From Tupaia tana (lineage: Eukaryota > Chordata > Mammalia > Scandentia > Tupaiidae), in contig JAKSZU010000008.1 in assembly GCA_026018925.1 (NCBI GenBank), positions 59,008,027 through 59,072,026 on the forward strand: DNA of 64,000 bases, given 5' to 3'. Every line of letters begins with the position of its first letter. Position 1 is the first letter of the stretch. The position numbers were made by a program, and so were the translations under genes. Below, piece by piece: positions 1-10,279 of this stretch. The notes below the pieces were generated by a model, which was not told where the DNA came from, made no database searches, and saw only the letters and a program-made list of their open reading frames with translations.

Positions 1-588
1 TGTACAGAGTATATATTTTGAAAGAGAATTTAATGGATTGCTATTTCCCTTACAATTGCATGAGATAAATATAAAATTATTTTTGTGAAATTATGCTTCT
101 AGCATAATTAGCATTCTAGAGATGCTCATGTAGTTTCATAAGAGTCAATTGTTAAATTTTTGGAAATTTGCAAGCCAGTTATTTAACTCAGCTTGAAATT
201 GGCCATGGAGGGAGTATTTATACCACAGAAACTGGCAAATACTATAAGTCATCCTTCTTTTACCCCAATACTCAGCTGGTTGTTAAGCTTTTACTAGCAC
301 ATCACCAGATACAGTGTTATTTCACTGAGTAGAATGTTTATGCACAGACTGTCCAGCCTATTATGTCCCTTAGAACCTGCTGAGAAGTAAAAAATGATCT
401 AATGGAATCTATCACGTATCATACAGATGGGAAGATGATTGGAAAAAACAGTCTCCTTAGGATATATCCAAAACTTGAAGCCTTCGAACACAGTAGAACT
501 GTCATCCTGGTTTTGTAACACTTATCTTTTTGTCTATTATTTTTGGATTCTTTCTACTGATATGGGCAAAAAAGAAAAAGTGCTATGA

Positions 589-826
589 TTTTTTTTTTTT
601 TGGAGAGATTTTTGCTATAGGGCATGTGTGCGAAATGGAAAGAGAGAAATCACCTCCCAGGGGGGATGGCCACGCTACAATCCCTTCTCCTCCATTCTCC
701 TCTAGGGATCTTGGGCATGCATGCACACACGCCCTATGTGAGTTTAAGCCACTGGGTCTGGGACTCAAACTGTGGTCAACCACATGGGAGCCCAGTGACA
801 GCCATTACGCCAACAGCTGGTCCCAA
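589..826 (-). repeat. tRNA-derived SINE (dominant family), minus strand
   Basis: It reads in reverse: T-rich tail first, then the GGAGAG..TTTGCTATAGGG 3' motif, a purine-rich stretch, and last the tRNA-like head ending at CAGCTGGTCCC. A short direct repeat (CTATGATTTT before, CTACGATTTT after) looks like the target-site duplication. Moderately diverged, with several CpGs already decayed. Confidence 0.88.
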
Positions 827-949
827 GAACTACGATTTTCTAAAGTGGAACTTTTGCATTACTATAATCTAAGCAATATCATCTTAATTTTTGAATCTGC
901 AGGAAAATGTTAAATGATTCATATATAAGATTGTTATTAAAAACTTACT

Positions 950-1474
950 CATTTGTTTGTTTACTCCATAAATATTTGTTGAGTGCCTGTGATCTGTAGA
1001 AAATGATATGATGATAAATATAAAGAACCCAGTCCTGCCCTCATGGAGCTCATAGTCAAACTGGGAAGACTGCAAATAGTCACCTAAATTGTGCTACAAG
1101 TTATGAAGACCAGAGAGAAGACCAAGTTAACATGAAGCTAATGAAGCTTACGTTTTAGGATGTAGTCCTTGATCTCCATATATGTGAAAGGCCCTCAGGT
1201 AAAGCAGACATTGTTATGTTTGAAAAACTAAAAAGTAGAAAAGGCACTAGACTAGCAAATTAAAGGAAAGTAAAGCAAAGAAAGCAAAAAAAAAAAAAAG
1301 AAAAAAAAAAAAACCAAACAAAAAAAACACTGACCCAAGAAGAAACCAGAAAGTTAGATGGGTTCATGGAGGGCCTTTCATATAGCGTAAAGGTTTTAAA
1401 CTTCTCCTAAATACAATGGGAGGATAATAAAGGATTGTAAGCTAAACAATGACATGTTTTAGGATGATTACTCT
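950..1474 (+). repeat. Ancient mammalian interspersed repeat (family name uncertain)
   Basis: The segment has the familiar series 'ataaatatttgttgagtgcc', 'cctgccctcatggagctcatagt' and later 'gcaatgggag..', 'aatgacatg', 'gattactctgg'. I know this pattern from an old dispersed mammalian repeat, possibly L2/L3-type, but cannot name the subfamily. It seems to continue after the composite SINE at 1475-1745, to about 1870, so that SINE landed inside it. A second long copy lies at about 47855-48780 and is also split by a SINE. Confidence 0.5.
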
Positions 1475-1745
1475 GGGCTTAGCTGCAGCGATCCAAGCAG
1501 TGAGGTGCTGCTGCATGATGCTGGGGCTACATGAGAGGTTTGGGTTCCGGTCCTAGACTAACTTTATTACACCAGGCATGGCAATGCTTACCTATAATCC
1601 TTGCTAACTGGGAGGCTGTACTGGAAGGACTGTGATGTGGCAACACTCTGCCAAAAAATGCCTGTTTTTCCTCTCTCTTTCTCCCTCTTTCTAATTTGAA
1701 AAATGAGAGATTTCACATAAAAATTCAATTAAAACAAAAAGAAGA
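1475..1745 (+). repeat. Composite tRNA/7SL-like SINE, old copy
   Basis: A tRNA-like head (box-B-like 'gggttccggtcc' near 1540) is followed at about 1570-1622 by 'accaggcatggcaatgct..cctataatcc..gctaactgggaggct'. That segment resembles the Alu/7SL left-arm motif (ACCAGGCATGGTGG..CCTGTAATCCCAGCTACTCGGGAGGCT). A CT-rich end and A-rich tail follow. It is heavily diverged, and the boundaries are estimates. Confidence 0.65.
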
Positions 1746-1870
1746 ATAAACGATTCCTCTGAACCCACATGTGGGGAACGAGGACACATCAAACATAATG
1801 AAAGATGGTCTAGTTGCAAATTAAGAGAGGAAGAGGTTGTCTAGGAGAATGCTAGTGAGGTTATTATTAT

Positions 1871-2900
1871 GAGGCCACTTACACTGGATATCCATTTTAA
1901 TGACCTGGAAGAAGTGATAAAAATAATTTCATTACCCTTGCAGGCAGTAACAGGGAATTATCCATAAAAATGGAAAAAAGACATAATTTTGAAGGCTCTG
2001 GAAAAATTATAAGCAGTCAAGACATAAAACCATATTAATCCTGAAAAATCTGTGTTCATATACATAAAGCAGCCAAGAAATTCTCGTGTCTCGTGGAGCA
2101 GTACGTTGTGAACAGCAGCACGTCTTGTCCAGGGTTGTCTTGATTCTGAGAGCTTTATGGTGGTTGGCTCGACAGCTGTTTCCAGTTAGCTCCTAATGCT
2201 TTTCTATTCTACTTCTGCCAGAATGACCTTAAAACCCATGTCAAAAGTTTGCAGGAGGATGGCCATTCATGTTGAATATTGGTAACAGACTTATTCCTGC
2301 TATGAAACAATCAAAGAATCCTCTAATACCATAAACAGTAGGAAGCTCTACAAACAAGACACTTCACTAGTCTACACAGAACAAAGTAAAAATAATTATT
2401 GAATAACTTAATTGGCCTTGAAATCTTTATATAATGTTTGTTGCTTCTTATCATAGATGAAGCATGGAAGAGTGATAAAATGCAACAATTCAATGTTCAA
2501 GTCACATAAGTGTGAATCTTCAGCTTTCATTAAGGCCTCCAGAGACAGAACTATCCAAATGAAAAATCCAACTTGAATAGTTACAGAACAAGCATTAATT
2601 TAAGTTATATCCTGGGAGAATGTTCTTCTCAGTTCCCCCAAATGAAAGATCATTTACCTTCTGTTATATAAGTTTAAGTTGTACTGACTATAAACTTGCT
2701 GTTTTTTCTTCATTCCACTTATTGAATCAAACAGAACAGATGGTTGTCTTATGCAGCCCATTTCATTCAGAGTCACCAACGAATAAATAACATAGCTAGT
2801 TCTGCATAGAGGGAAATTAATGTGCTGCTGACTAGTCATTAGGTGTGCAACTACGGTTTATTAATTTTGATTTTTATTATTATTACACTTGCTACTAGAT
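1871..2900. other. No gene or repeat recognised
   Basis: AT-rich sequence without a long open frame, splice-flanked exon-like block or identifiable element on either strand. Very old repeats may be present below my recognition limit. Confidence 0.5.
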
Positions 2901-2901
2901 G

Positions 2902-3028
2902 TCTTAGTGAGCTAGGGTTGCTGTAACAAAATACCATAGACTGGGGACTGGGTGGCTTAAATAACAGACTACAAAGTTCTTATAGTCCTGGCTGTAGATA
3001 ATGCCTTCTTACTGGGTATGCACATGGA

Positions 3029-3083
<55 letters not shown>

Positions 3084-3270
3084 TCTCTGTCTACCTCTTA
3101 TTCTGATGACATTAACCCAATCATGAGAGTCCCATACCTGTTACCTAATCTAAACCTAATTACCTCTCAAAGGATCCACTTCCAAAAACCATCATGTTGG
3201 CAGTTAGGGTTTCAACATGTAAATTTGGGATTTCACAAACATTCGGCTCATTATACAGGGAAAGTTGGGT
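2902..3270 (-). mobile_element. MaLR-type solo LTR relic (MLT1/MST group)
   Basis: Reads in reverse. It begins with the LTR 3'-end signature ('gctgtaacaaaataccatagactgg', 'ggcttaaataacag') and ends with the 5'-end signature ('caacatgtaaatttgggatttcacaaacattcggctcat'). An expanded GA tract lies inside. Very old fossil of the mammalian ERVL-MaLR group, without internal coding region. Confidence 0.75.
3033..3072 (+). repeat. (GA)n microsatellite
   Basis: About 20 near-perfect GA units inside the LTR relic. A likely length polymorphism. Confidence 0.95.
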
Positions 3271-5414
3271 AACTGCCATAGTGAACAGTGTCTCTCCCAC
3301 CCTCACCCCAATTAAAAATATTATCAGTGCTGCTACATTTTATTTCCCCCAAGTAGAGAGCTGCAAAACATTGGGAAAGTTTTTTTTAAAAAATGATTAT
3401 TACTAAAGACAACATAGACAATTTGTGATGCTGGTGGTTTGTACGTGATAGGGTGTGATTAGCTGCTTGATTAGAAATAAGACTAGTTTTGTGTAGCCAG
3501 GTGATTTACACAGTAACTTAGCCAAGTGAAAGATTTTCAAAATGCTTAGTGAATTAACCACTTTAAAAAATTAGCTTTATTCAGGCTTTGTAGATAAGAG
3601 AGCATGAAACTATTAATTAGTACAGTTCTAGGAGCTGGCTGGCCAGGACTCAGGATGGCAGCTAATAGCATAACCCAGCAAGTCATCAGGCAGTGGCCAT
3701 GACTGTGGACCATGGGGCGGGTATTTACAGGTAGTGTTCAGTCTGAATTCTTCACAACCCTTGGATAAGAAGTAGAAAGGAATAAAAGGGGAAGAAATGG
3801 ATACATAGGGACAGAAAGAGGGCGCAGGAGGCCTGTGTGTGGGGCGGGGGAGAATTCCTATGTAACAGAAAATAGCAGCAGCAACGGCAAGCTTTGGAAA
3901 GTGAATATTAGAGAAGGAAGCCACTTTAAATCCTGTATGCCTAGAAATGAGTAGTAGGGGATAGCAAGATAATAGAGGGATAGCTATGAAAATATGAGAT
4001 CTAGTAAACTGAAATGCATATAGGTGCCAACCAATTAACACAAATGCAAACAGGGACAAAGACAGTCCCATAAAAGTGTAAAGCAGGCTGCAAGTAAAAT
4101 ATAGATGTCCTTATTGCTATCAAGCACAACACCCATTAAGTTATCATACCTTTTAAGATACAATTTGAGCTAAAAGAAAATGCAATTCTGTAAAACATAC
4201 TGAGGTTGATATGTGACCCCCTAAGATACTGTGCTTTGAATTTGAACTTTGAGCAATTGCATGCAGTGAGAAGATTTTTTTTTATGACTGTAAAAGCCCT
4301 CAAACCAGAACAATTTCAAGCAAGATAAAAGAATATTTCAGAATCATATTTTAAGAGCATGCATAGCTAAGGTTTTTTAAAAAAATAAGTTCTCAAATAT
4401 GGAAGGATTAAAGTTAATATCAAAAGCCCAATTTATGTTATTTATTCTATGTATGTGTGGTATAAATTTGCTTAAGTTAACAACTTTAATAAATTTTCAC
4501 AATTCGTCTCTTAGCACAGAATTAGTCATTGTCAACTCAGCTCTTTTTTGTGTAGTGTTACATTTTCAAGTTTAACTTATTCTCCACTGTCTGGTCTATA
4601 TTCCTTTAATTTTGCTTTCACCAGTATTAGATTTCATTTTTCTTTTTCGTCTCATTTCCACTATCTCTAGCTCATCATTTCCAGTCATTTCTGTGGGGAG
4701 GCTTGGGACTGCCTCAATTCGGTCCAGGCCAGTGGTGGCTATTGAGTATGAGAAGGCAAAGCCAGCCCAGATTCTTCTGCCCAAGGTGGCCTAGAAGGGG
4801 AGGAAGTAAAAAAGCTCTTTGAAATCAGTCACTGGAGAATGTGGAGACTCTTTATTATTTGGACAGATCCACATATCAAAAGCCAAAAGGCCAAAGGTAG
4901 ATTCAGATTTGGGAGAGGAGCCAGGAATTTGGAGGCAGAAGTAGGGCAGGGTGCACACAGGTACGTGGCTCACATCTGTGGTCAGTGGATATTTGTATGG
5001 TGGTTGGCATGGCAGGTTGGGCTGGGACAGGATAGATACTGTTCTCTTTGCTATTGTTAAATGGAACTTTCCAAATATGAATAGCATTGTGTTATTCCCT
5101 CTCTAACAGCTTAGAATTCTGTTTAGAACCCCTACTACTTCCTATAACCTTTCCTGATATGGAGTCAGAATTTCCTGCTGTGTTGCCAACAGCTAGGTGT
5201 GTGCAGTCACATTTAGGTGTGATTCATGCCATTTGTTGTTCATAATAAAGTACTAAAGTTTGTGAAGTTTTTTTCAACAGGAATTAGTCAAGTTTGATTT
5301 TCCAATTCCTATCTTTTCAGTCTCTCTCGCATTTGAGGTGCTTTCTTGATTGGAAATAGAAGGTACAGAGTTACAACTAAGTCTTGGGTAATTGTATATA
5401 ACCTGATGCCTGTC
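3271..5414. other. Long stretch with no recognised gene or repeat
   Basis: Several open frames of 60-147 codons occur on the minus strand around 3628-4071 and 4596-5087. None shows a known domain, codon bias, plausible start context or splice pattern that I can recognise. A patch near 4895-4940 resembles 8120-8160 (see findings). Confidence 0.5.
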
Positions 5415-5612
5415 TTTTTTTTTTTTTTTTTTTCTTTTTTTGGAGAGGTTTTTGCTATAGGGCATGTGCGCTCGCCAGAAAGACAGAGAGAGAGACAGAG
5501 AGACAGAAAGCGAGAAATCACCCCCCAGGGGGTATGGCCACGCTGCAATCCCTTCTCTTCCATTCTCCTCTCGGGATCTTGGACACGCACACACACACGC
5601 CCGGCGTGAGTT
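5415..5612 (-). repeat. Dominant-family SINE, 5'-truncated
   Basis: Has a long T tract, the GAGAGG..GCTATAGGG 3' motif, the GA-rich body and the CGCCCGGCGTGAGTTTA motif, then stops. The whole tRNA-like head is missing, as in incomplete L1-driven reverse transcription. CpG-rich and little diverged, so fairly young. Confidence 0.9.
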
Positions 5613-5655
5613 TAATAATGCTATTAATGCCAATGGCTATTATTAAAAGTGTTTG

Positions 5656-5906
5656 AGAACCAGAGGATGATGTAATGGTCGCTGGACTCCTACGTAGTCA
5701 ACTACAGTTCAAGTCTTGGATCCAGTAGTTTAAAACTCATGCAAGGTGCATGCATGTGTGTGTGTGCCCAAAATCCTGAGAGGAGAATGGAGCAGAAGGG
5801 ATCGTGGCATGGTCATTCCCCCCAGGGATGGTTAATTTCTTACTTTCTGTCTCTCTCTAGCTCTCTGATGAGCACACATGTCCTGTAGCAAAATATCTCT
5901 CTCTAA
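5656..5906 (+). repeat. Dominant-family SINE, full length
   Basis: Head 'agaggatgatgtaatggtcgctgg', box-B-like 'agttcaagtct', body and A-rich tail. Flanked by an AAAAGTGTTTG repeat at 5645-5655 and at about 5907-5919. It lies 45 bp from the oppositely oriented truncated copy at 5415-5612. Confidence 0.9.
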
Positions 5907-6089
5907 AAAAAGTGTTTGCATATTATTACAGCACTGGATTTTATCAAACCATGGTATTCCCATAGGAGCATGTTGCAAATGAGAATGTGATCTTTCATAT
6001 CTTTTTTTTTTTTGAGAAAAAGATGTTGAGATCTGCTAGCAAAATTCAAGCTTAAAAGTTTGTGCTCTTCTCTGTAGCTTCATCTTTAG

Positions 6090-6250
6090 CTCTCTTCTAT
6101 AGGCATACCAGCCTCAACACACTGCCTGTAGATTCTCCCCTCCATGTTTTTCACCTGCTATTCCTTTTGCCTGAAATAGCTTATATCAGGTTATTGTGTT
6201 ATTTAACTCCAGAAAGCATTATTCTTGTTTAATTCTTGAATTGCCTTCTT
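6090..6250 (+). repeat. L2 LINE fragment
   Basis: The CT-rich run 'ctgtagattctcccctccatg..cctgctattccttttgcctgaaatagctt' matches the conserved 3' part of mammalian L2 ('ccttccgcctggaatgctctt'). Old and short. Confidence 0.6.
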
Positions 6251-6532
6251 AGGAGGCATGAAGACAATAGCATTCATTGAAGTGAATGGTGTCCTTGAAG
6301 TTGTAGAAGGTGTTCTTCATTATGGTCCTTTTTTCTCATGAGTATATTATAGTCCACATTTTTCCTTCAAAAATTATTTAATTCCTCTTCCAAAATTACC
6401 ACATTAATAATATACAATGACTGAACTGTTAAAATAAGTCAAAGGTTTCTCATTTTAAAATAATATAATAATATATCTCCATTATGCCTCTATTCCCATC
6501 CTTACCCTGCAAGGTGAGCCATGAAAACTGCC

Positions 6533-7113
6533 TCTTGGGGTTGACCTCATAGGTCAATGATTAAGGGAGTCAGATCTCACAGGGCTGATCACAGTTTGAA
6601 TCCCAGTCCCATTGACTTAAAAAACACACCAGATGTTTTTATTTTTTTATTTTTTTGAGAGGTTTTTAGCTACAGGGCGTGTGAGCTCACCAGAAAGACA
6701 GAGAGAGACAGAGAGACAGAAAGTGAGAAATCACCCCCCAGGGGGGATGGCCACGCCACAATCCCTTCTCCTTCATTCTCTTCTTGGGACCTTGGGTATG
6801 CACGCACACGTGCCTGGCGTGAGTTTAAGCCAGCGGGTCCAGGATTCGAAATGCCGTCGACTACATGAGAGTCCAGTGACATAGCCATTAAGCCAACTAC
6901 TGGTCCTGAAAAACACATCAGGTGTGTTTGTATGTGTGCCCCAAATCCTGATAGGTGGGGAAATGGAAGAGAAGAAATTTTAGCAAGACCATGTCCATTG
7001 GAGGTACTTTCTCCCTCTCTGTCTCTGCATTTCTAGCAAGTGTACATGCCCTCTAGTAATTAAAAAAAGAAAGAAAAGAAAAGAAAAGAAAGAAGAGAAA
7101 AGAAAAGAAAACT
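6533..7113 (+). repeat. Older SINE of the dominant lineage, interrupted by a younger SINE
   Basis: The head 'ggttgacctcataggtcaatgattaaggg' and box-B-like 'agtttgaatccc' lie at 6536-6608. The body resumes after the insertion at about 6925 with 'gtgtgccccaaatcctgatagg' and ends in an (AAAAG)-rich tail at 7058-7113. The head resembles the copy at 52772. Confidence 0.8.
6636..6906 (-). repeat. Younger dominant-family SINE nested in another SINE
   Basis: Complete reverse copy from T-rich tail to CTACTGGTCC. The target duplication AAAAACACACCAGATG (6620-6635) / AAAAACACATCAGGTG (6909-6924) is sequence of the host SINE body, which proves the order of insertion. Confidence 0.93.
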
Positions 7114-7164
7114 GGTGCAAAAATCTTTTTGACAACTCACTCATACAAACAGCAGGTGGCAAAG

Positions 7165-7612
7165 ATGGTGGAGAGCAGCAGTAAGGCATGAGGAAGAGGG
7201 TGATGTAGGTGAGGCAGGTAATTGCTGGCTTCAGCTGCCTTCAGCAGGAACAGCAGGGCCTGGCCTCCAAGCAGCCAAGCTAGAGGTGGAGTTGAATGAG
7301 CACATCCTGCTGACACACTGAAGGAGGAGAATGAAAATCCACAATTGCTGCCGCATGGTTGGCTGGATACTGGTGGAGCAGACTGTCAAAGATGTGCTGC
7401 CCGCCTTGAAGAACAACAGGAGCAGATACAGATTATTGAGACACTGACACAGCAGCTTCAGACAAAGGGAAAATAACTAAATGAATTCTGGGAAAAGCAC
7501 AATATCCATCTCATGGGGGAAGATGAGAAACCAGTAGTCAAGGAAAACTCAGAAGGGACTGGGTCTAAGACCAGCTTAGCCAGAGTGTTGGACCCTGATT
7601 CTCATTTCTTCT
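7165..7612 (+). pseudogene. PFDN2: Processed pseudogene of prefoldin subunit 2
   Basis: This intronless segment follows the PFDN2 coding sequence almost from end to end. PFDN2 is a beta-type subunit of the prefoldin chaperone hexamer, which hands unfolded actin and tubulin to the CCT/TRiC chaperonin. Readable pieces, in order and in changing frames, include ATGGTGGAGAGCAGC (start), VIAG, QEQQGLASK, LEVELNEH, a Y/C-C-RMVG block, LVEQTVKDVLPAL, IIETLTQQLQTKGK, LNEFWEKHNIHLMGEDEKP and VKENSEGTGSKTS. The frame is broken by early stops, a stop replacing Glu after KGK, and several small indels. The span is about 20 bp shorter than the roughly 465-bp human coding sequence. No introns are present, as expected for an L1-copied mRNA. 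I saw no clear poly(A) tail or target duplication. It cannot make the protein. Identification is from memory of the human sequence. Confidence 0.9.
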
Positions 7613-7721
7613 AATTTCACTTTATTGTTATTATTATTATTATTTTCTCTGCTATTATAATTATAAGTTATTTTGTTAATTTAATGTTTTGGTCAGAAAA
7701 AATGAATTCATACAAATATCT

Positions 7722-7723
7722 GA

Positions 7724-7768
<45 letters not shown>

Positions 7769-7774
7769 TATATG
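7722..7774. repeat. (TA)n-rich microsatellite
   Basis: Alternating TA with a few TG/CA interruptions; self-complementary, could extrude as a cruciform. Confidence 0.95.
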
Positions 7775-7862
7775 GTTTATTTTTTCCGAAAATGACATCA
7801 TATAATTTCTCTGCAGCAGTTTAGGCTTTCTCCATATGTTTAGAGGTTATTCATTCTTTAGA

Positions 7863-8010
7863 ATTATTTTATTTATTTATTTATTTATTTGACCAGAGAG
7901 GGACAGAGTGAGAGAGAGAGGAAAAGTGAGAAAAGCAAGCCTCCAGGTCCAGAACTCAACTGCCTTGAGCCATGTGGAAGTCCAGTGCCTTTAACCACCA
8001 TGCAATCTGC
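7863..8010 (-). repeat. Short tRNA-derived SINE variant
   Basis: (TTTA)n tail, then 'tttgaccagagagggacagag', a GA-rich block, and directly the tRNA-like head ('ccaggtccagaactcaactg..catgtggaagtccagtgcctttaaccaccatgc'). It lacks the roughly 100-bp CpG-rich body of the main family. A TTCATTCTTT repeat flanks it. Confidence 0.85.
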
Positions 8011-8408
8011 ATTCATTCTTTTTAAGGGCTGTATTTAGAGACCAATGGGTAACATTGGGAGAGTTAAATGTTAAGGTAACAAGTACCAAAGGCCATAAAG
8101 CCAAACCATTGAGCTCAAAGTGAGGAGATGAACCAGGAATTTAGAGGCAGGGAGAGCCAGGTCCGGGTGAGATTAGATGAAAACACACAAGGATGATCCT
8201 TGGCTAGTGCCTATTGGTTGGTGGGTGTGTGTACAGTGATCGGAAAGTCAGGCTGGTCTAAGGGACCAGCTTGACAGTTATTGGTCTAGCTTATTCCTTT
8301 AATGGGCTGCACTCTTAGCTTGGATGTATTATGATTTATTCAACTCTTCTCCTACGTAGCTTGTTGTATGTTTGTGCCAGCTTTCCCAGTATATTAACAA
8401 ATATATTG

Positions 8409-8662
8409 AGTTCAGCAGATGGTGTAATGGTCATGTCGCTGGACTCTCACATAGTTGATTGCAATTTGATTCCTGGACCCAGTGACTTCAAGCTCAAGCT
8501 GGTTGCATGTGCATGCTTACCCAAAATCCTGAGAAGATAATGGGATTGTGGCATGGCCATCCCCCTCAGTGGGGGTGTGGCTATTTCTCTCTGTCTCTCT
8601 GGTGAGTGCATGCACCCTATAGAAAAAAATCTCTCTTAATAAAAACAAAACAAACAAAAATA
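8409..8662 (+). repeat. Dominant-family SINE, full length
   Basis: Head 'cagcagatggtgtaatggtcatgtcgctgg', decayed B box 'aatttgattcct', body with a deletion in the GGAGAAGGG part, and an (AAAAC)-type tail. Confidence 0.9.
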
Positions 8663-8869
8663 CTTGTATTTATACCGTTAGGCTCTAAAGTTTTTGTTTC
8701 TGTGTAGTTTCAAAAGCAGGACTGAGAGGTTAAAGCCCACCTGTATATCAAGTTTATTTCTATTGCCAGGCTTCTCTCCAGAGTAGCTGCAGCAATTCTC
8801 ATCCCTTGAAGATATTCTCAATAACAGAATATATTTATAAATTATATAGGCCACAATCTCATCTTTTCT

Positions 8870-9157
8870 TTTCCCCTTCCAGTTTTGCTATCAGGTACAT
8901 GTGCTTGCTGGAGAGAGAGAGAAAAAATGAAAACTGGAGAGTGGAGGGAGAGAGAGAGAGAGTGAGAAATCACCTCCTTCCCCCCACCAGGAAGGATGGC
9001 CATACCACAACCCTTTCTCTTCCATTTTCCTCTTGGGGTTTTGGGCATGCATGCACATGTGCCAGGCGTGTGTTTCAAGCTCCAGTTCTTGGACTCGAAT
9101 CGCAGAGTCGGTTGTGTGAAATCCAGCCACTTTAATCATCATGCCATCACTTGGCCC
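8870..9157 (-). repeat. Dominant-family SINE, older copy
   Basis: Reverse copy with an enlarged purine-rich block. The head ends 'catcatgccatcacttggccc'. A TCTCATCTT repeat lies on both sides (about 8854 and 9159). More diverged than most. Confidence 0.87.
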
Positions 9158-9485
9158 TGGTCTCATCTTCTTACACTAAACTCGCCCTTAGAAATTGTGA
9201 AGCAAAGGCCTAAAGACAAATCTGGGGACGGAACATGATTTCTGCCTCTCAGAGACAAAAAGCTGAAAACATCATCATACACCTTTCAACCTTAAGAAAA
9301 GATCCACTATGTATCAAAACAAATCTACCAGATTACATTTTTCAGTGGTGTTACCATCAACTTCGAGCATTTCAGGGAAATGCCATAAATTCATCTGAGA
9401 TCAGAGGTTCAATCAGATTATTTCTAGAGTTCCTTTCCAATTCTTTAGTTCTAAACAAACCATGCAGAAAATCAAGTATAATAAG

Positions 9486-9541
9486 TTTTTATTTTATTTT
9501 ATTTTATTTTATTTTATTTTATTTTATTTTATTTTATTTTC
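9486..9541 (+). repeat. (TTTTA)n microsatellite
   Basis: About eleven near-perfect pentamers. No SINE body is attached, although the same pentamer forms the tail of the SINE at 48390. Confidence 0.95.
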
Positions 9542-9614
9542 ACCAGAATGCCATTTCATGGGAGAAGATGAAAAGGGAACCACGGACAATAAGAGTAGCA
9601 GAATATTAACCTAC

Positions 9615-9790
9615 ATACATAGATTTTGGAGCTGGACTGATAGGGATTTGAATTCTGACTAAATGATCTTGAGAACTTAAACGCTCAGGGTTTTGGCTTT
9701 ATCGTATAGATATAGCTATACCTACTCTCCTGTTGAAGAGCAAGTGAAATACCATGAGCTAAAGCTAAGACATGTGCTTGAGACATGGAA
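9615..9790 (+). repeat. MIR SINE fragment
   Basis: Shows the MIR order: 'tttggagctggactgatagggatttgaattctg' then 'cttgagaacttaaac', as in the conserved core ('gagtcagacagacctgggttcgaatcctg'). Confidence 0.65.
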
Positions 9791-9966
9791 TTTTAGTTTT
9801 TGTTTTTAAGATCTATGACAGTGACTTAATTATAAATAAAAGTTCTGAGGTTACTTGTTATTCTTCTGTATTAATGATTTCTACATTCAAGCACAGAAAA
9901 TCAAGTGAATGAATCTTTCTTTTATGTGTTTTGTATGTTAAACATGCCTCTGCCAACAGGTATGTC

Positions 9967-10034
9967 TGTGTGTGCATGTGTGTGTGTATATATATAGAGA
10001 GAGAGAGAGAGAAAGAGAGAGGGAGTTTGCTTTT

Positions 10035-10069
<35 letters not shown>

Positions 10070-10275
10070 CACAGGGCATGTGCTCACCAGAGAGAGACAG
10101 AGAGAAGGAAAGTGAGAAATCACACCCTAGGAGGGGATGGCCGTGCTTCAATCCCTTCTCCTCCATTCTCCTCTTGGGATTTTGGGTACACATGCCCAGC
10201 ACAATTTTCAAGCGGCTGGGTTCGGGACTCGAACCATGGTTGGTCATGTGAGAATTCAGCCACCTGCTGGCCCCC
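9967..10275 (-). repeat. Dominant-family SINE with tail turned into compound microsatellite
   Basis: The SINE proper runs from about 10038 (28-bp T tract) to CTGGCCCC at 10273. Upstream of the T tract lie a (GA)n and (TG/TA)n run. AACAGGTAT occurs before that run (9956) and after the head (10276). If this is the target duplication, the whole TG-TA-GA-T tract is the former tail. Confidence 0.82.
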
Positions 10276-10279
10276 AAAC

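Noticed and set aside
2902-3270. Possible CRISPR-like or other tandem array from the GA run
   Set aside because: It is a simple dinucleotide repeat inside a mammalian LTR relic.
3628-4071. 147-codon minus-strand frame with hydrophobic start
   Set aside because: Looks membrane-like at first, but the rest is proline-rich without motif; no splice sites, no known family. Chance is the simpler reading.
9486-9541. Remnant of a SINE tail
   Set aside because: No SINE body adjoins the TTTTA array on either side.
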